Shown here: in pieces, positions 42,201-52,334 of the stretch
How the letters are laid out: each line of letters begins with the position of its first letter
Numbering within the stretch: position 1 is the first letter of the stretch
Assembly: GCF_027887165.1 (NCBI RefSeq)
Contig: NC_077227.1
Span: 72,041,271-72,105,270, forward strand
Direction: 5' to 3'
From: Monodelphis domestica
Lineage: Eukaryota; Chordata; Mammalia; Didelphimorphia; Didelphidae
DNA length: 64,000 nucleotides
Notes under the pieces: model-generated
Told to the model about the DNA's origin: nothing
The model's database searches: none
Seen by the model: the letters and a program-made list of their open reading frames with translations, nothing else
Translations under genes and position numbers: made by a program

Positions 42201-43252
42201 TAGTTTGGTTTTCTTCTGGGGGGTTTTAATTTCTTCGTTCCCAAGTTTTGTGATTTGCATTTCCAATTTATTGATCTCTGCCCTCCCTAATTTGTTAATA
42301 TATGCACTCAGGGATATGAATTTTCCTCTAAGTACTGCCTTGGCTGCATCCCATAAGGTTTGAAAGGATGTCTCACCATTGTCATTTTCCTCAATGAAAT
42401 TATTAATTGTTTCTATGATTTCTTCTCTAACTAACTGATTTTGGAGTATCATATTATTTAATTTCCAATTAATTTTTTATTTGGCTCTCCATGTACCTGT
42501 ACCAATCAATATTTTTATTGCTTTATAATCTGAAAAGGTTGAATTTATTATTTCTGCTTTTCTGCATTTGAGTGCCATGTTTTCGTGACCTAGTGTATGA
42601 TCTATTTTTGTGAATTTGCCATGTGGTGCTGAGAAGAAGGTGCATTCCTTTTTGTCCCTATTTATTTTTCTCGAAATGTCTATTAACTCTAATTTTTCTA
42701 AGATTTCATTCACCTCTTTTACCTCTTTCTTATTAATTTTTTGGTTTGGTTTATCTAAATTTGATAGGGGTTGGTTCAAGTCTCCCACTAATATGGAATA
42801 ACTGTCTCTTTTCTTCCTTCAATTCTCCTAGTTTCTCCATTAGAAATTTGGATGCTATTCCGTTTGGTGCATACATGTTGATTAGTGATATTTCCTCATT
42901 GTCTATACTCCCTTTTAACATAATATATTTATCTTCCCTATCCCTTTTGATCAGGTCTATTTTTGCTTTGCCTTTGTCAGATATCATGATTGCAACTCCT
43001 GCCTTCTTTCTATCAGTTGAGGCCCAAAAGGTCTTACTCCATCCTTTAAATCTAACCTTGTGAGTATCAACCCACCTCATATGTTTCTTGAAGAAAACAT
43101 ATGGTAGGGTTTGGGGTTCTAATCCAATCTGCTATTTGTTTACGTTTTATGGGTGAGTTCGTCCCATTCACGTTCAAAGTTATGATTGTCACTTGTGGAT
43201 TCCCTGGCATTTTGATATCTTCCTCTAGTTTTGACCTTTTTTCCCTAGACAA
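39291..43252 (-). pseudogene. L1 ORF2 (endonuclease-reverse transcriptase), broken
   Basis: ORF2p nicks target DNA and copies L1 RNA there. Minus-strand pieces in order: endonuclease (TLNVNG, FLQET near 43090-43190; INMYAPN near 42870; GDLNQPL near 42780; TKIDH near 42600), linker, RT (SIDTEKAFD near 41400, GVKQGCPL near 41220, FADD at 41095-41106), and the C-terminal part ending AEDKLWE at 39291. The final catalytic His of the endonuclease, normally in an SDH motif, is Tyr (TAT, 42525-42527). At least seven frame changes or stops separate the pieces. Start may be 43252 or the Met at 43210. Confidence 0.92.
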
Positions 43253-43862
43253 ATCCTTTTGAACCAGTGATTTACTTTAGGTCAGTCCCCAGAGTCCCCT
43301 CCCTTGGTATACTTCCCTTTCTAGCCCTTCCCTTTTTATACTCCCTTCCCCTCCCCCCTCTTTCCCTCCCTTTTTATACTCCTTACCCTGTTGGATAAGA
43401 TAGAATTCAGGATCCCACTGGATCTAGATGTTCTTCCCTCTCAGAGTTGATTTCACTGAGAGTAAGTTTTATGTAATACCACTTCACGCTCTCTTCCTCT
43501 CCTTCTCATATGAGAGTTCTTCCCCTCCCCTTCCCATGTGTATCTCTGTATGGGAAAGGTTATTCTATTTAGTCCCCCCCCATTTCTTGAAGTAAGTCTT
43601 AGTATTGTCAATGCTTCCCCCCCTCCCTTTTCCTTTCTTTGCCCCCCCTTTCACCAAATCTTCTTGATGCCCCAATCTTTCCCTATGCATGATTCTTCTA
43701 ATTACTCTTATGGTGCATACAATTTTTGAGAGTTATATAATACATTTTCCACACATATTAATATATATAATTTGATGTAAATGTAGTCCTTATAGAAGAG
43801 AGTTTGATTTAAAGAAACAGATAATATTTATCTCCTTTTCCTTTTCTTTCATATTTATCTTT

Positions 43863-44845
43863 TCATGTTTCTCTTGCTTTCTGTGATTGGATATCAAATT
43901 GTCCACTAAGTTCTGGTCTTTTCTTAGCAAATGCTTGGAAATCTTCTATTTTGTTGAATGCCTATATTTTCCCCTGGAAGTATATAGTCAGTTTTGCTGG
44001 GTAGTTGATTCTTGGTTGGAGACCCAGCTCTCTTGCCTTTCTAAATATCGTGTTCCATGCTTTGCGGTCTCTTAGTGTGTTAGCCGCTAAGTCATGTGTG
44101 ATCCTTATGGGAGCCCCCCTATATCTGAAGCTCCTCTTCTTGGCTTCTTGTAGTATTTTCTCCTTTTCTTGGAAGCTCTTGAATTTGGCGATTACATTCC
44201 TGGGGGTTATCTTTTGGGGATTTAGTATAGAGGGTGTTCTATGAACCCTTTCTATTTCTATTTTGCCCCCTTGCTCCAGAACATGTGGGAAATTTTCTTC
44301 TATAATCTCCTGTAGTATAGTATGAATGTTTTTGTTTATCTCTGGTTTTTCGGGCAGACCAATAATTCTCACGTTGCCTATTCTTCCTCTGTTTTCCAGG
44401 TCTGTGACCTTTTCAGTGAGATATTTTGTGTTTTCTTCTAATTCATTAATTTTTTGTCTTTGCTTTATTAATTCTTGCTGTTTTGCATGCTCACTGTCTT
44501 CCAGTTGCTTAATTCTGGTTGTTAGGGACTGGTTTTGCTTTTCAGCTTTGTCTGCCCTTCTATTAGATGCTTCTAGCTCTTTCTCCAATTGTGAAGTCTT
44601 GTCTATCAAACTGCTGATCTCTTTCTCCCATTTTTTTTCCAGAAGGTTTCCATATTTTGGGTAAGCTCCAATTTGAGTTCTTCCAGAGCTTGTTGATAAT
44701 TTCTATTTTGTGAGGCATATTTTGATTTTGTTTGGGTTTCATCCTCTTTCTCTTCTTTTCCTTGGGTACTCCCACCGTAAAAGTTTTCAATAGTCACCTT
44801 TTTCCCTTTCTTCCTGGAGGCTTGATTTTGGGCCATGTGATCCAT
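43863..44845 (-). pseudogene. L1 ORF1 (RNA-binding chaperone), broken
   Basis: L1 ORF1p is a trimeric RNA-binding nucleic-acid chaperone. The start ATG at 44845 gives MDHMAQNQASRKKGKK. A coiled-coil segment rich in K, E and Q follows (44600-44380), then the RRM with GNVRIIGLPE and the C-terminal domain with RNVIAKFKSF and LRDRKAWNTI. Two breaks are visible. An A-run at 44631-44638 is one base short, shifting the frame after FWKK. A TAG at 43962-43964 ends the main frame about 33 codons early, because the same frame continues family-like to a TGA at 43863-43865. Restored length would be about 327 residues, close to other L1 ORF1 proteins. Confidence 0.9.
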
Positions 44846-45415
44846 CCTTTTGATGGTTTTATTCCCCTTTCCTTTTTGGTCTGTGGTCTGGGTGATATGG
44901 GCTGGTTTTCTGTGAATTTAGATTGCCTCAGACTAGTTCTTCCCAGCCTCTGAGGTTTCTTAGAGCGCAGGCCCCTGTGCTCAGCACGGCCGCCCCTTTG
45001 CTCAGCACAGCCTCTCAGCGCATCCATCCCTTTGCTCAGCTCAAGATTTTCCCATGAAACCGCCCTGAGAGGTCGTTTCCTTGCAGTCTTTAGATCCCAA
45101 GGACCCTGGTGTGCCCCACCCCAGACAGAGACGCTCCTCACTCACTCGCTGTCCCAGTGAGCGCTCTGATACCTTACTCTGGTTTTGTCGGGGGTGTGGG
45201 GGGGAGGGGCAGCTCAGTTCACCTTTTTGTGCAAGCTTTTCCTCCTCCTTATAGTGTGGAAATGTTCAAGCCCCACGTACCTTCGTTTCTGTGGGGTATT
45301 GGAGAGTCCCTCTGCTCTTCCAAAGGTGATTTTTATACTCTTTTGAGGTAGTCTATTTCGTTCGGTGCTGGGGAGAGGAAGCGATTCGTGTCTAGATTAC
45401 AGCCATGTTAACCCC
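44846..45415 (-). promoter_or_regulatory. L1 5' UTR (internal promoter region)
   Basis: About 570 bp upstream of the ORF1 start, richer in G+C and CpG than the surroundings (for example 44985-45000, 45018-45022, 45160). L1 5' UTRs hold an internal pol II promoter. Whether this one is active cannot be told from sequence. Confidence 0.7.
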
Positions 45416-45419
45416 AACT

Positions 45420-45740
45420 AACATTTATTAAGTGCCTACTATGAGCCAAGTGCTGTGCTAAGTTCTAGAAATACAAAAAATGCAAAAGACCATCTCTGCA
45501 CTGAAGGAATTCACAGTCTAACACATACAAATAACTACAATCAAACATGATCCAGCCAGGACAAATTGAGGTATTTCTCAGAAGGAGGCCAACAAGATTA
45601 AGCAGGACTGGGAAAGCCTTCACTTTACATCCATAAACATTAAATTTTCTCATCTGTAAAATGGAGGATTTAAATTAGAGGATATCTAAGGTCCCATCCA
45701 GTTCTAAATTTATTATTCCGTGATTCCCTTCCCCCTTAAC
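45420..45740. mobile_element. L2 3' end (antisense) fused to SINE tail (sense), composite copy A
   Basis: Starts with 'acatttattaagtgcctact' and 'gtgctgtgctaagttctaga' (reversed L2) and runs to 'caagattaagcaggactggg'. It then switches to a sense SINE tail: 'tttctcatctgtaaaatgga', 'tctaaggtcccatccagttc'. The same switch occurs at 47600-47895. Confidence 0.7.
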
Positions 45741-45899
45741 ATTCATTATGAACTGATTTCATCTATGTGTCAGAAGAATATTCTGGAGGGGAAGGGAGTC
45801 AGATCACTAAAATCTGTTCCACCAATTTGTCCCTTCAGAAGCCACGGGGAAGATTGTGAGTCTTGATTGCTTATTAATTTATTCGATTAATAGAGATTT

Positions 45900-46100
45900 C
45901 TGTTTCTCTTCCTTTTATACCTGCTTGTCATTAGAACCAAGCTGTTATATTTCCAAGTTGGTGCTATTTATGGCATATGTGGAAGAGACTAAATTTTGAG
46001 TTGCTAGGCAATATGAATATAAGCAACATCTTTTCACTTTGCACCCAATTCTTGATTACTCATGCAAATTAGAGATGTACCTCAGCATGGTTAAACTAAA
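45900..46100. promoter_or_regulatory. Candidate regulatory cluster: X-box-like and octamer motifs
   Basis: GTTGCTAGGCAAT at 46000-46012 matches the two-half-site layout of RFX X-boxes, and ATGCAAAT at 46062-46069 is the exact POU octamer. They are 50 bases apart in repeat-free DNA. Motif matches of this size can occur by chance. Confidence 0.25.
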
Positions 46101-46104
46101 GCTA

Positions 46105-47590
46105 CAGATAATACCAAAAATAATGTCTCCAATTTCAGAAGAGAGGATATATTTTTCATCATATTTGCCTTTCAAATATTTTCTTAGACATACTTGAATA
46201 TTCAAAAATATTTAGTGGGTACTTTGTATACAAACTGCTGTGCTTTGAAAAGCATTGTCAGTAGGGAGAGTAGGCTGGGGGCATCCTGGGTAACAAGAAA
46301 AAAAGTTGATATGGAATATTTAAGTGATTTACAAATCATCCACCTAATGGATGATCTACAAAAGGAGAACTGAAAAATGCACCTTCTTTGCATTTTCCAT
46401 ATTCTTATCTCCAAGCTGGAAGAGTATAGAATTAAGCATGTGGATCATCTTACAAGCAGGGAGGAGAGTGCTTTGTCATTAGAAGTATTTGAATGGAGCC
46501 TTCTGAATCAGAAGACCAACAAGAGAGAAATCTAGATGTTTTCTCTAATTTTTAAAAACTCTTAAATATGAATTATGTCTGATACATAGAGCAATTTTAA
46601 CTCTTTCCATAGTTTAGGACACTAGGAACCCTTACAGATAGCATTCTGATAAATCAATAGTGGAGAAATCTAATTTCTAACTATGCTGCCCACCAGATCT
46701 GCCAGGGCTGCACAACCCAACTAATAGCCTTGTAATAAATCCCAACTCTTTCTCCTCTCTTCTCAGTATCACCAAAAGATAGAAGCCTACCTTAGCTGAG
46801 ACAGTAATGTTGACATATATCTCAGAAAGAAAACTGAGGAAGAGAAGAAACTGGCTCAGGACAAGTTTAGCACTCCTCTAAACCTGAAAGAAAGAGTCCG
46901 ACATCCAGTTCTATCCCTCAGGAAGTCACTTGAGACAGAGATAGAGTCCACTGGACTGTGGATTACCCGCTTATGTAGAAGCAAAGATAGCTTTGAGATA
47001 GAATCAGATAGGAAAACTGTCATCAAAAGGGAAGATGTCACAGAGTAAGCAATAGGAAGAAAATTGTTTAAAAGAGTGAAATTATTAAAAATTTTCAGGA
47101 AAGTAAAAGCTCATTAAAAATCTTGAGCATAAATATACAAACCAACAGAAAAGATATTAATATAAACAGGGAATTAGGTGTTCAAATCAGCTAAGCAATT
47201 CTAGAATGTCTTTGAATAAATATTGAAATACATAGAAAATAAATTAATACCTGATAAGGCAAAGGACCCTGTGGGTTTCTAATACAATACACCAGCATGT
47301 TCCAAATGATTTCATTTTGAATGGTTTCATTCAAAAGAGAAATAGGAATTGTGGAAGGAGCTGCCTACACAGCAGAAACTGACAGAATAGAAAAACTTGA
47401 ATCCACAGTGGACAGTCTCACCAAAGAAACAAAAAGGTGAGTAATGATTGGGAAAGTAAAAAATAAAAGAAGATTCTCATTTGCACAATTAGGGAAATGG
47501 TGGTACCATTGAAAGAGACAGGAAAATCCAAAAGGATAATCAAATTTGGGGGTTAAGTCATAAATATTGAAATAAAAGGAATATAAGAAA
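46105..47590. other. Mostly unique DNA; weak L1 ORF1-like stretch
   Basis: No clear repeat. Near 47370-47440 the plus strand reads roughly DRIEKLESTVDSLTKET, reminiscent of an L1 ORF1 coiled coil, but too short to call. Confidence 0.35.
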
Positions 47591-47599
47591 ACATTTACT

Positions 47600-47895
47600 C
47601 CTACCTCCTTGCTCCATACTGTCCTTCCTTTGAAGGCGCTCGCAGTCTAATGGGGGACACAATGTGCAAAATCATTAGTATGAACAAGATCTAGACAGGA
47701 AAAACTGGGGCTAGTTTCAGAAGGCAGCAAGATTAAGCAGAACTGGGAAGGACCTCACTTTACTTCCTCACTTTACTTAAGTCCTGGGAAGGACTTCCAC
47801 TTTACTTCAATTTCCTCATATGTAAAATGGAGGATTTAAGTTAGAGATCTCTAAGGTCTATTTTAATCTAAATTTATTATCCCTTGATTCCCTTC
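47600..47895. mobile_element. L2 3' end (antisense) fused to SINE tail (sense), composite copy B
   Basis: Parallels 45420-45740: 'gcagcaagattaagcagaac', 'tgggaaggac', 'tcactttacttc', 'atgtaaaatggaggatttaa' and 'ctctaaggtctattttaat'. It has an extra internal duplication around CTGGGAAGGAC and ACTTTACTTC (47740-47805). Confidence 0.65.
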
Positions 47896-47919
47896 TCAAC
47901 ATTCCCTATTATTATTACA

Positions 47920-48000
47920 TATATTGCAATATACATTACATATATTTCTTTATGTATATATATTATAAATATAATATTGCTTTATATATATAATACATTC
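47920..48000. repeat. AT-rich TA-type low-complexity
   Basis: Runs of TATATA with short interruptions. Confidence 0.7.
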
Positions 48001-48125
48001 ATTTTACAGAGGGAAAAAAACTGAATCTTAGGTTGGTGAAGTGACTTGGCCCATTGGCAGGAAGTGGCAGAGCTATTATTTTATCCTTCAAATTCAGTGT
48101 ATTTTCAGTTGAGCCATACTACATT
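48001..48125 (-). mobile_element. MIR-like SINE fragment, antisense
   Basis: 'attttacagagggaaaaaaa', 'gtgaagtgacttggcccatt' and 'gttgagccatactacattc' fit the reversed MIR layout. Confidence 0.6.
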
Positions 48126-48307
48126 CCTGTATGATGAGTTGAGTTCTTGAGATCTGGATTGATGGCAGGAAATCAAGTTGTAATGTCCATTAGGAAAATT
48201 AACATGCATATTGGAGCTAAAGCAGGAGATCAGGTTTCAAGATCTGTTACCTACCCATTTGTAACAGATAACTGAAATTGTGGGAGAAGATGAAAGTTTT
48301 GAGAAAA

Positions 48308-48314
48308 TAATGAC

Positions 48315-48362
<48 letters not shown>
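48308..48362. repeat. (AAT)n microsatellite
   Basis: About 18 AAT/ATA units directly before a SINE1 insertion. Confidence 0.95.
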
Positions 48363-48363
<1 letters not shown>

Positions 48364-48368
48364 TTTAG

Positions 48369-48572
48369 GGGCAGCTGGGTGGCTCAGTGGATTGAGAGCC
48401 AGGTCTAGAGATGAGAGGTTCTAGGTTCAAATCTAGCCTCAGACATTTCCGAGCTGTGTGACCCTGGGCAAGTCACTTCACCCCCATTGCCTAGCCCTTA
48501 CTACTCTTCTGCCTTGGAACCATTACACAGTATTGACTCCAAGATGGAAGGTAAGGGTTTAAGAAAAATGAA
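48369..48572 (+). mobile_element. SINE1_MD-type SINE, well preserved, sense
   Basis: Complete order: 'ggggcagctgggtggctcag', 'ggattgagagccaggtctag', 'aggttcaaatctagcctcag', 'gtgaccctgggcaagtcact', 'cattgcctagcccttactac', 'ttctgccttggaaccattac', ending 'ggaaggtaagggtttaag'. The best SINE1 copy here and a good reference for the others. Internal pol III A and B boxes are recognisable but it is not a tRNA gene. Confidence 0.95.
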
Positions 48573-49110
48573 TTGTCCTAGATCTTTCTGTTGCTGATAA
48601 TAACTAAATCTGTCACAGTGGGTCATTCCACAATATTGCTGTTACTACACAATGTTGTCCTGGTTCTGTTTATTTCACTCTGCATCAATCCATGAAGGTC
48701 TTTCCAGCTCTTTCTGAAATCATTCTGTTCATCTTTCCTTATAGCACAATAGTATTACATCACCATCATATCCCACAATTTTTCCAGTCATTCCCCAATT
48801 GATCGACATCCCTTTATTTTAATTTCTAATTCTTTGCCACCACAAAGAGAACAGCCATAAATATTTTTATACAAGCAGGTTCTTTCCCAATTTTTTAATC
48901 TCTCTGGAATACAGACCTAATAGTGGTATTACTGGATTAAAGGGTATATAGACATTGTTCCCTTTGGGCATAATTCCAAATTATCCTCCAGGATGGTTGG
49001 ATCAATTCACAGCTCCACCCACAATGTAATAGTGACCCAATTTTACCAGATCACTTCCAACATTTATCATTTTCATTTACTGTCATATTGCCTGCCATCT
49101 TTTAAACACA
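48573..49110 (-). mobile_element. L1 ORF2 C-terminal region, antisense
   Basis: 'ctgcatcaatccatgaaggt', 'tagcacaatagtattacatc', 'gtcattccccaattgatcga' and 'ggatggttggatcaattcac' match the same part of the 39.1-45.4 kb L1 (39430-39790) but are more diverged. An older subfamily copy. Confidence 0.8.
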
Positions 49111-49119
49111 TTTTGTTTT

Positions 49120-49730
49120 AAAGAGTAGATACATGATCCTGACAATGGTGCTCCCTCTCAAAGCAGACAAACATTGTAGTCCTATATAATTTTGCTCTTA
49201 GCACAGAATCAACCAATGACCATTACTTAATAATAAAATAACATTGTATAATAATAAATCATAAACATTTGCTGACAAATGTTATCACAAGCTTGTCATT
49301 CTCCTAGACCCTGAAATTCCCAGACATTGGCTAGACTCAGGGTCTTTAGGACATATATAGCTTGAGTCTCCCCTGGTGCAGCCAAAAGGTTATAATAACC
49401 CAGTTATCCCAGAAATTTGATGTACACTTCCTAGAGGACTGTTCATCAGTCACAGATGCAGGAACCCTGGAGTCTAGGTTCAGATTCATTCACAGTACAG
49501 GGACTCAATTGTGGGTATGAGCTGGAACTCAGTTAATGGTTTGTCAGATCATTGACAAGGACCTCTGAGCCCATCAGCCACCATTGACCCAACAAGGAAC
49601 AGGACTTACAGAACTCCCCTAGCCAACCCAGTAGAGAAATATTGCCCTTATCTTTACATGTCTTTTCTCCTGAGTGTTGTGGCTCAGGATCATGCTTCTT
49701 ACTTCCTGTCACCCCTCCTAGACCCAAACC
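49120..49730. other. No recognisable feature
   Basis: Unique-looking DNA. Open frames of 68-88 codons overlap on both strands and look like chance. Confidence 0.4.
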
Positions 49731-49734
49731 CCAA

Positions 49735-49905
49735 ATCATAAAGCAAGGGGAAACACTGAGAGAAGTAGCAATACAGATTCAGAAACTGAGGTCCAGAAAT
49801 ACAAAGGTCATGTGGGTCATGGACACCAGTCAACATTCAAACCCAAATCTTTTGATTCCAGAATGGAATGTCTTTCTGTTGCATGTCACTGCCTCTCCTA
49901 TTCAT
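49735..49905 (-). mobile_element. MIR-like SINE, antisense
   Basis: 'attcagaaactgaggtccag', 'caacattcaaacccaaatct' and 'ttttgattccagaatgga' in reversed order. Confidence 0.55.
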
Positions 49906-49984
49906 TAAAGAATTATCATCTATAGATGCTTCTCTTGAAGTGCTACAGATTCTGCCATACAATGTTACACATAGAAGTGAAACA

Positions 49985-50465
49985 TCTTTCCTTCACTAAC
50001 TTCTCTCCTTCATGTACTCTCCCTTTCCAGTTAAACATTGCTGTCCAAAGCCCTCTTTTAGCCTTTCATAATCCCTCACTGATGTTTTTATACCTTATTT
50101 CTCTCTGTGTACTCTGTGATCCCATGACTCCTTAATGTTTCACATACCACACACACCATATTTCAGTACAAGGGATTTTGAATGACTGTCCCATCATTGA
50201 AAGTCTCTCTTTTCTTTTCTCCACTGCCTGTCTTCTTACTTCCTTCAGATTCCAGCTTAAATCCTACCTTCTGTAGGAAAACGTTATCAGTCTCCCTCAG
50301 TATTAGCACCTTCTCTCTAAGATTAGTCCCAACTTATTCTATAAAAATCTTACTTGGATACATTTATTTGTATTGTCTCCCCTTTTAAACTCTGAACTTC
50401 TTGAGATAAAGGACTGCTTTTTTGCCTCTGTATTCCATTGGTTTGAAGTGTGCCCGGAACATGGT
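49985..50465 (+). mobile_element. L2 LINE, end of ORF and 3' UTR, sense
   Basis: 'gtccaaagccctcttttagc', 'cataatccctcactgatgtt', 'ctgtgtactctgtgatccca', 'cttcagattccagcttaaat', 'tgaacttcttgagataaagg'. One of the longer L2 3' portions in the window. Confidence 0.75.
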
Positions 50466-50624
50466 ACACTCTTTGCAAATGCCAGCTGGCCTGACTTATA
50501 TGTGACATTCTGAAGGTCAGAGACTACTGATAACACTAGCTCCAATGGAACATCTGAAGTTCATGCCAACTATACTTCTTAGTCATTCCACTGTTTTAAG
50601 GTTTGTTGTTAATTCAGAGTTTTT

Positions 50625-50640
50625 AAAATTATGCCTGTGA
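50625..50640 (+). repeat. Target-site duplication, left copy
   Basis: AAAATTATGCCTGTGA, identical to 51164-51179. It is preceded by TTTT, so the implied nick fits the L1 endonuclease preference TT/AAAA. Confidence 0.95.
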
Positions 50641-51163
50641 TGAACAAATTGTGGTATCTGTTGGTGATGGAATACTATTGTGCTAAAAGGAATAATAAAG
50701 TGGAGGAATTCCATGTGAACTGGAACAATCTCCAGGAATGGATGCAGAGTGAAAGGAGCAGAACCAGGAGAACATTGTACACAGAGACTGATATACTGCA
50801 GTACGGTCGAATGTAATGGACTTCTCTACTAACAGCAATGCAATGATCCAGGACAATTCGGAAGGACTTATGAGAAAGATGCTATCCACATCCAGAGAAA
50901 GACTTGTTGGAGCAGAAACACAGAAGAAAAATAACTGCTTGATTACATGGGTTGATGGGGATAGGATTTGGGATGTAGACTTTAAACAATCACCCCAATG
51001 CAAATATCAATAATATGGAAATAGGTCTTGATCAATGACACATGTAAAACCCAGTGGGGTTATGCATCATCTATGGGAGGGGGTTGGGGAAGGAGAGGGA
51101 AAGAACATAAATCTTGAAACCATGGAAAAATATTCTAAATTAAATAAAATTTCCAAAAAAAAT
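50641..51163 (+). mobile_element. 5'-truncated L1 3' end, sense, with perfect TSD
   Basis: About 520 bp. It reads the ORF2 C-terminus: KLWYLLVMEYYCAKRNNKVEEFH, then MQSERSRTRRTLYTETD, then after one frame change MDFSTNSNAMIQ to a stop near 51011. A 3' UTR with a GGGAGGGGGTTGGGG stretch and a TTAAATAAAATTTCC-A8 end follow. Codon blocks are well kept. The 3' UTR differs from the larger L1, so it is a separate subfamily. Confidence 0.95.
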
Positions 51164-51179
51164 AAAATTATGCCTGTGA
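51164..51179 (+). repeat. Target-site duplication, right copy
   Basis: Second identical copy of the 16-base target site, directly after the A-rich end. Confidence 0.95.
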
Positions 51180-51855
51180 ATTTATTAAATTCTACCATAG
51201 TTGTGAAAGGTACCTCATCTTTTCTAATATTTGTGTGACCTTTATGTTCAGATTTCATATTAAATTGGAGTTTATTGTGGAATATGACAAATTCTGGCCT
51301 AAATCTGACTTCTACCAAGTCATTTCCCAGATTTTCCAGTAGTTTTAATCATATAGGGATCTCTTCAAATAACCTTTGTCCATCACTTTATAAAAATCTG
51401 CATTAAAAAATAAGAAAATCTATCCTCTAGTCATATTTAAAGACATAAGAACATATATTTATTTGAATAAGTTCCATCAAGTCAAATTTCAAGCCAATTT
51501 TGGTTTATTACAGTCCACTGTAATACAATGTAGTTTTATGAATTTTTATAAAAGTCTAAATTTTGTGGTCATGAAAAGGCTTTTTTCATTTCTAAAATAT
51601 CAGTTTGTTAGGAATACAGTTACTGAACAAATAAATGAATTGCCAAGAAATTTATATTGTCAAAATTTGGGGGGAGGAAGGGTTGTGGTGGTAAGATGTT
51701 CATGAGGCGGAAATTCTCTTCTCCAGGGCAGATGAATAACTCATCTGCAATAATCGTAGAGAGTTGCTTGTAGCACTGAAGATTTAATTGGCATGCCCAT
51801 GTTCACCCCACTAGACTATGTCTGAGAGCTTAAAAGTACAAAAAATCATCAGTTT
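51180..51855. other. No recognisable feature
   Basis: AT-rich unique-looking DNA. An 80-codon frame at 51463-51705 shows nothing recognisable. Confidence 0.4.
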
Positions 51856-51859
51856 AGAG

Positions 51860-51960
51860 CTTGAAGGATTCACCAACCTCTTTGTTTTACAAATGAGTAT
51901 AGTGAGGTCCAGGGAAGTTATGTGAATGGCTAGAAGAAATGAGTCATCATGGTAGGGTGA
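51860..51960 (-). mobile_element. MIR-like fragment, antisense
   Basis: 'gagcttgaaggattcaccaa' and 'ttgttttacaaatgagtata' follow the reversed MIR order. Confidence 0.5.
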
Positions 51961-52119
51961 AACAAAGACAAAGACAAATAAATAGCCACCTAAGGAAAAT
52001 AGATTTAGTTTTTTGTTGTATATATAAAACTTGGATGACCTAAGTAATTACAATTAAAGAGGCATCACAGAGGGATTGTGTTCTAAGCTATTAACAGCTG
52101 AGCTTTGATTATGGTTAAA

Positions 52120-52330
52120 ACAAAAAATAAGTTATAGAATACTTCTAAAGTTTGCAAAGCAATTTACATGTTATCTTAGCAACAATAGGTCAGTTCTGTT
52201 ATCACCCTCATTTTTTTAATCATTGAAGAAACTGCAGCCGAGACATATTAAATCTGAGGCAGAATTCAAACTCAGGTCTTCCTGATTTGAAGTACAAAGG
52301 TTTGGCCACTGAAACACCTGACTCCCATAC
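52120..52330 (-). mobile_element. CORE-SINE, antisense
   Basis: 'aagtttgcaaagcaatttac', 'tgttatcaccctcattttt', 'tcaaactcaggtcttcctga' and 'ccactgaaacacctgactcc' cover the reversed element. Confidence 0.7.
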
Positions 52331-52334
52331 CTTA

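Larger units (their letters stand above)
39105..45415 (-). mobile_element. Near full-length marsupial L1 LINE, antisense, inactive
   Basis: About 6.3 kb with every L1 part in order on the minus strand: a 5' UTR of about 570 bp with CpGs, ORF1, an inter-ORF region of about 0.6 kb, ORF2 with endonuclease, RT and C-terminal parts, and a short 3' UTR. The 5' end (reads GGGGTTAACATGG on the minus strand) looks complete. The 3' end stops near AAGAAAAGAATGAA without a long A-tail. Both ORFs are broken. No target-site duplication is visible. Divergence looks moderate, since long in-frame blocks survive. Confidence 0.95.

Noticed and set aside
43300-43700. Possible separate C-rich regulatory region
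   Set aside because: It is the purine/pyrimidine-skewed inter-ORF region of the large antisense L1.
48369-48572. Possible tRNA gene from A and B box matches
   Set aside because: The boxes belong to a SINE1 with its full tail; no cloverleaf-compatible anticodon arm can be supported.
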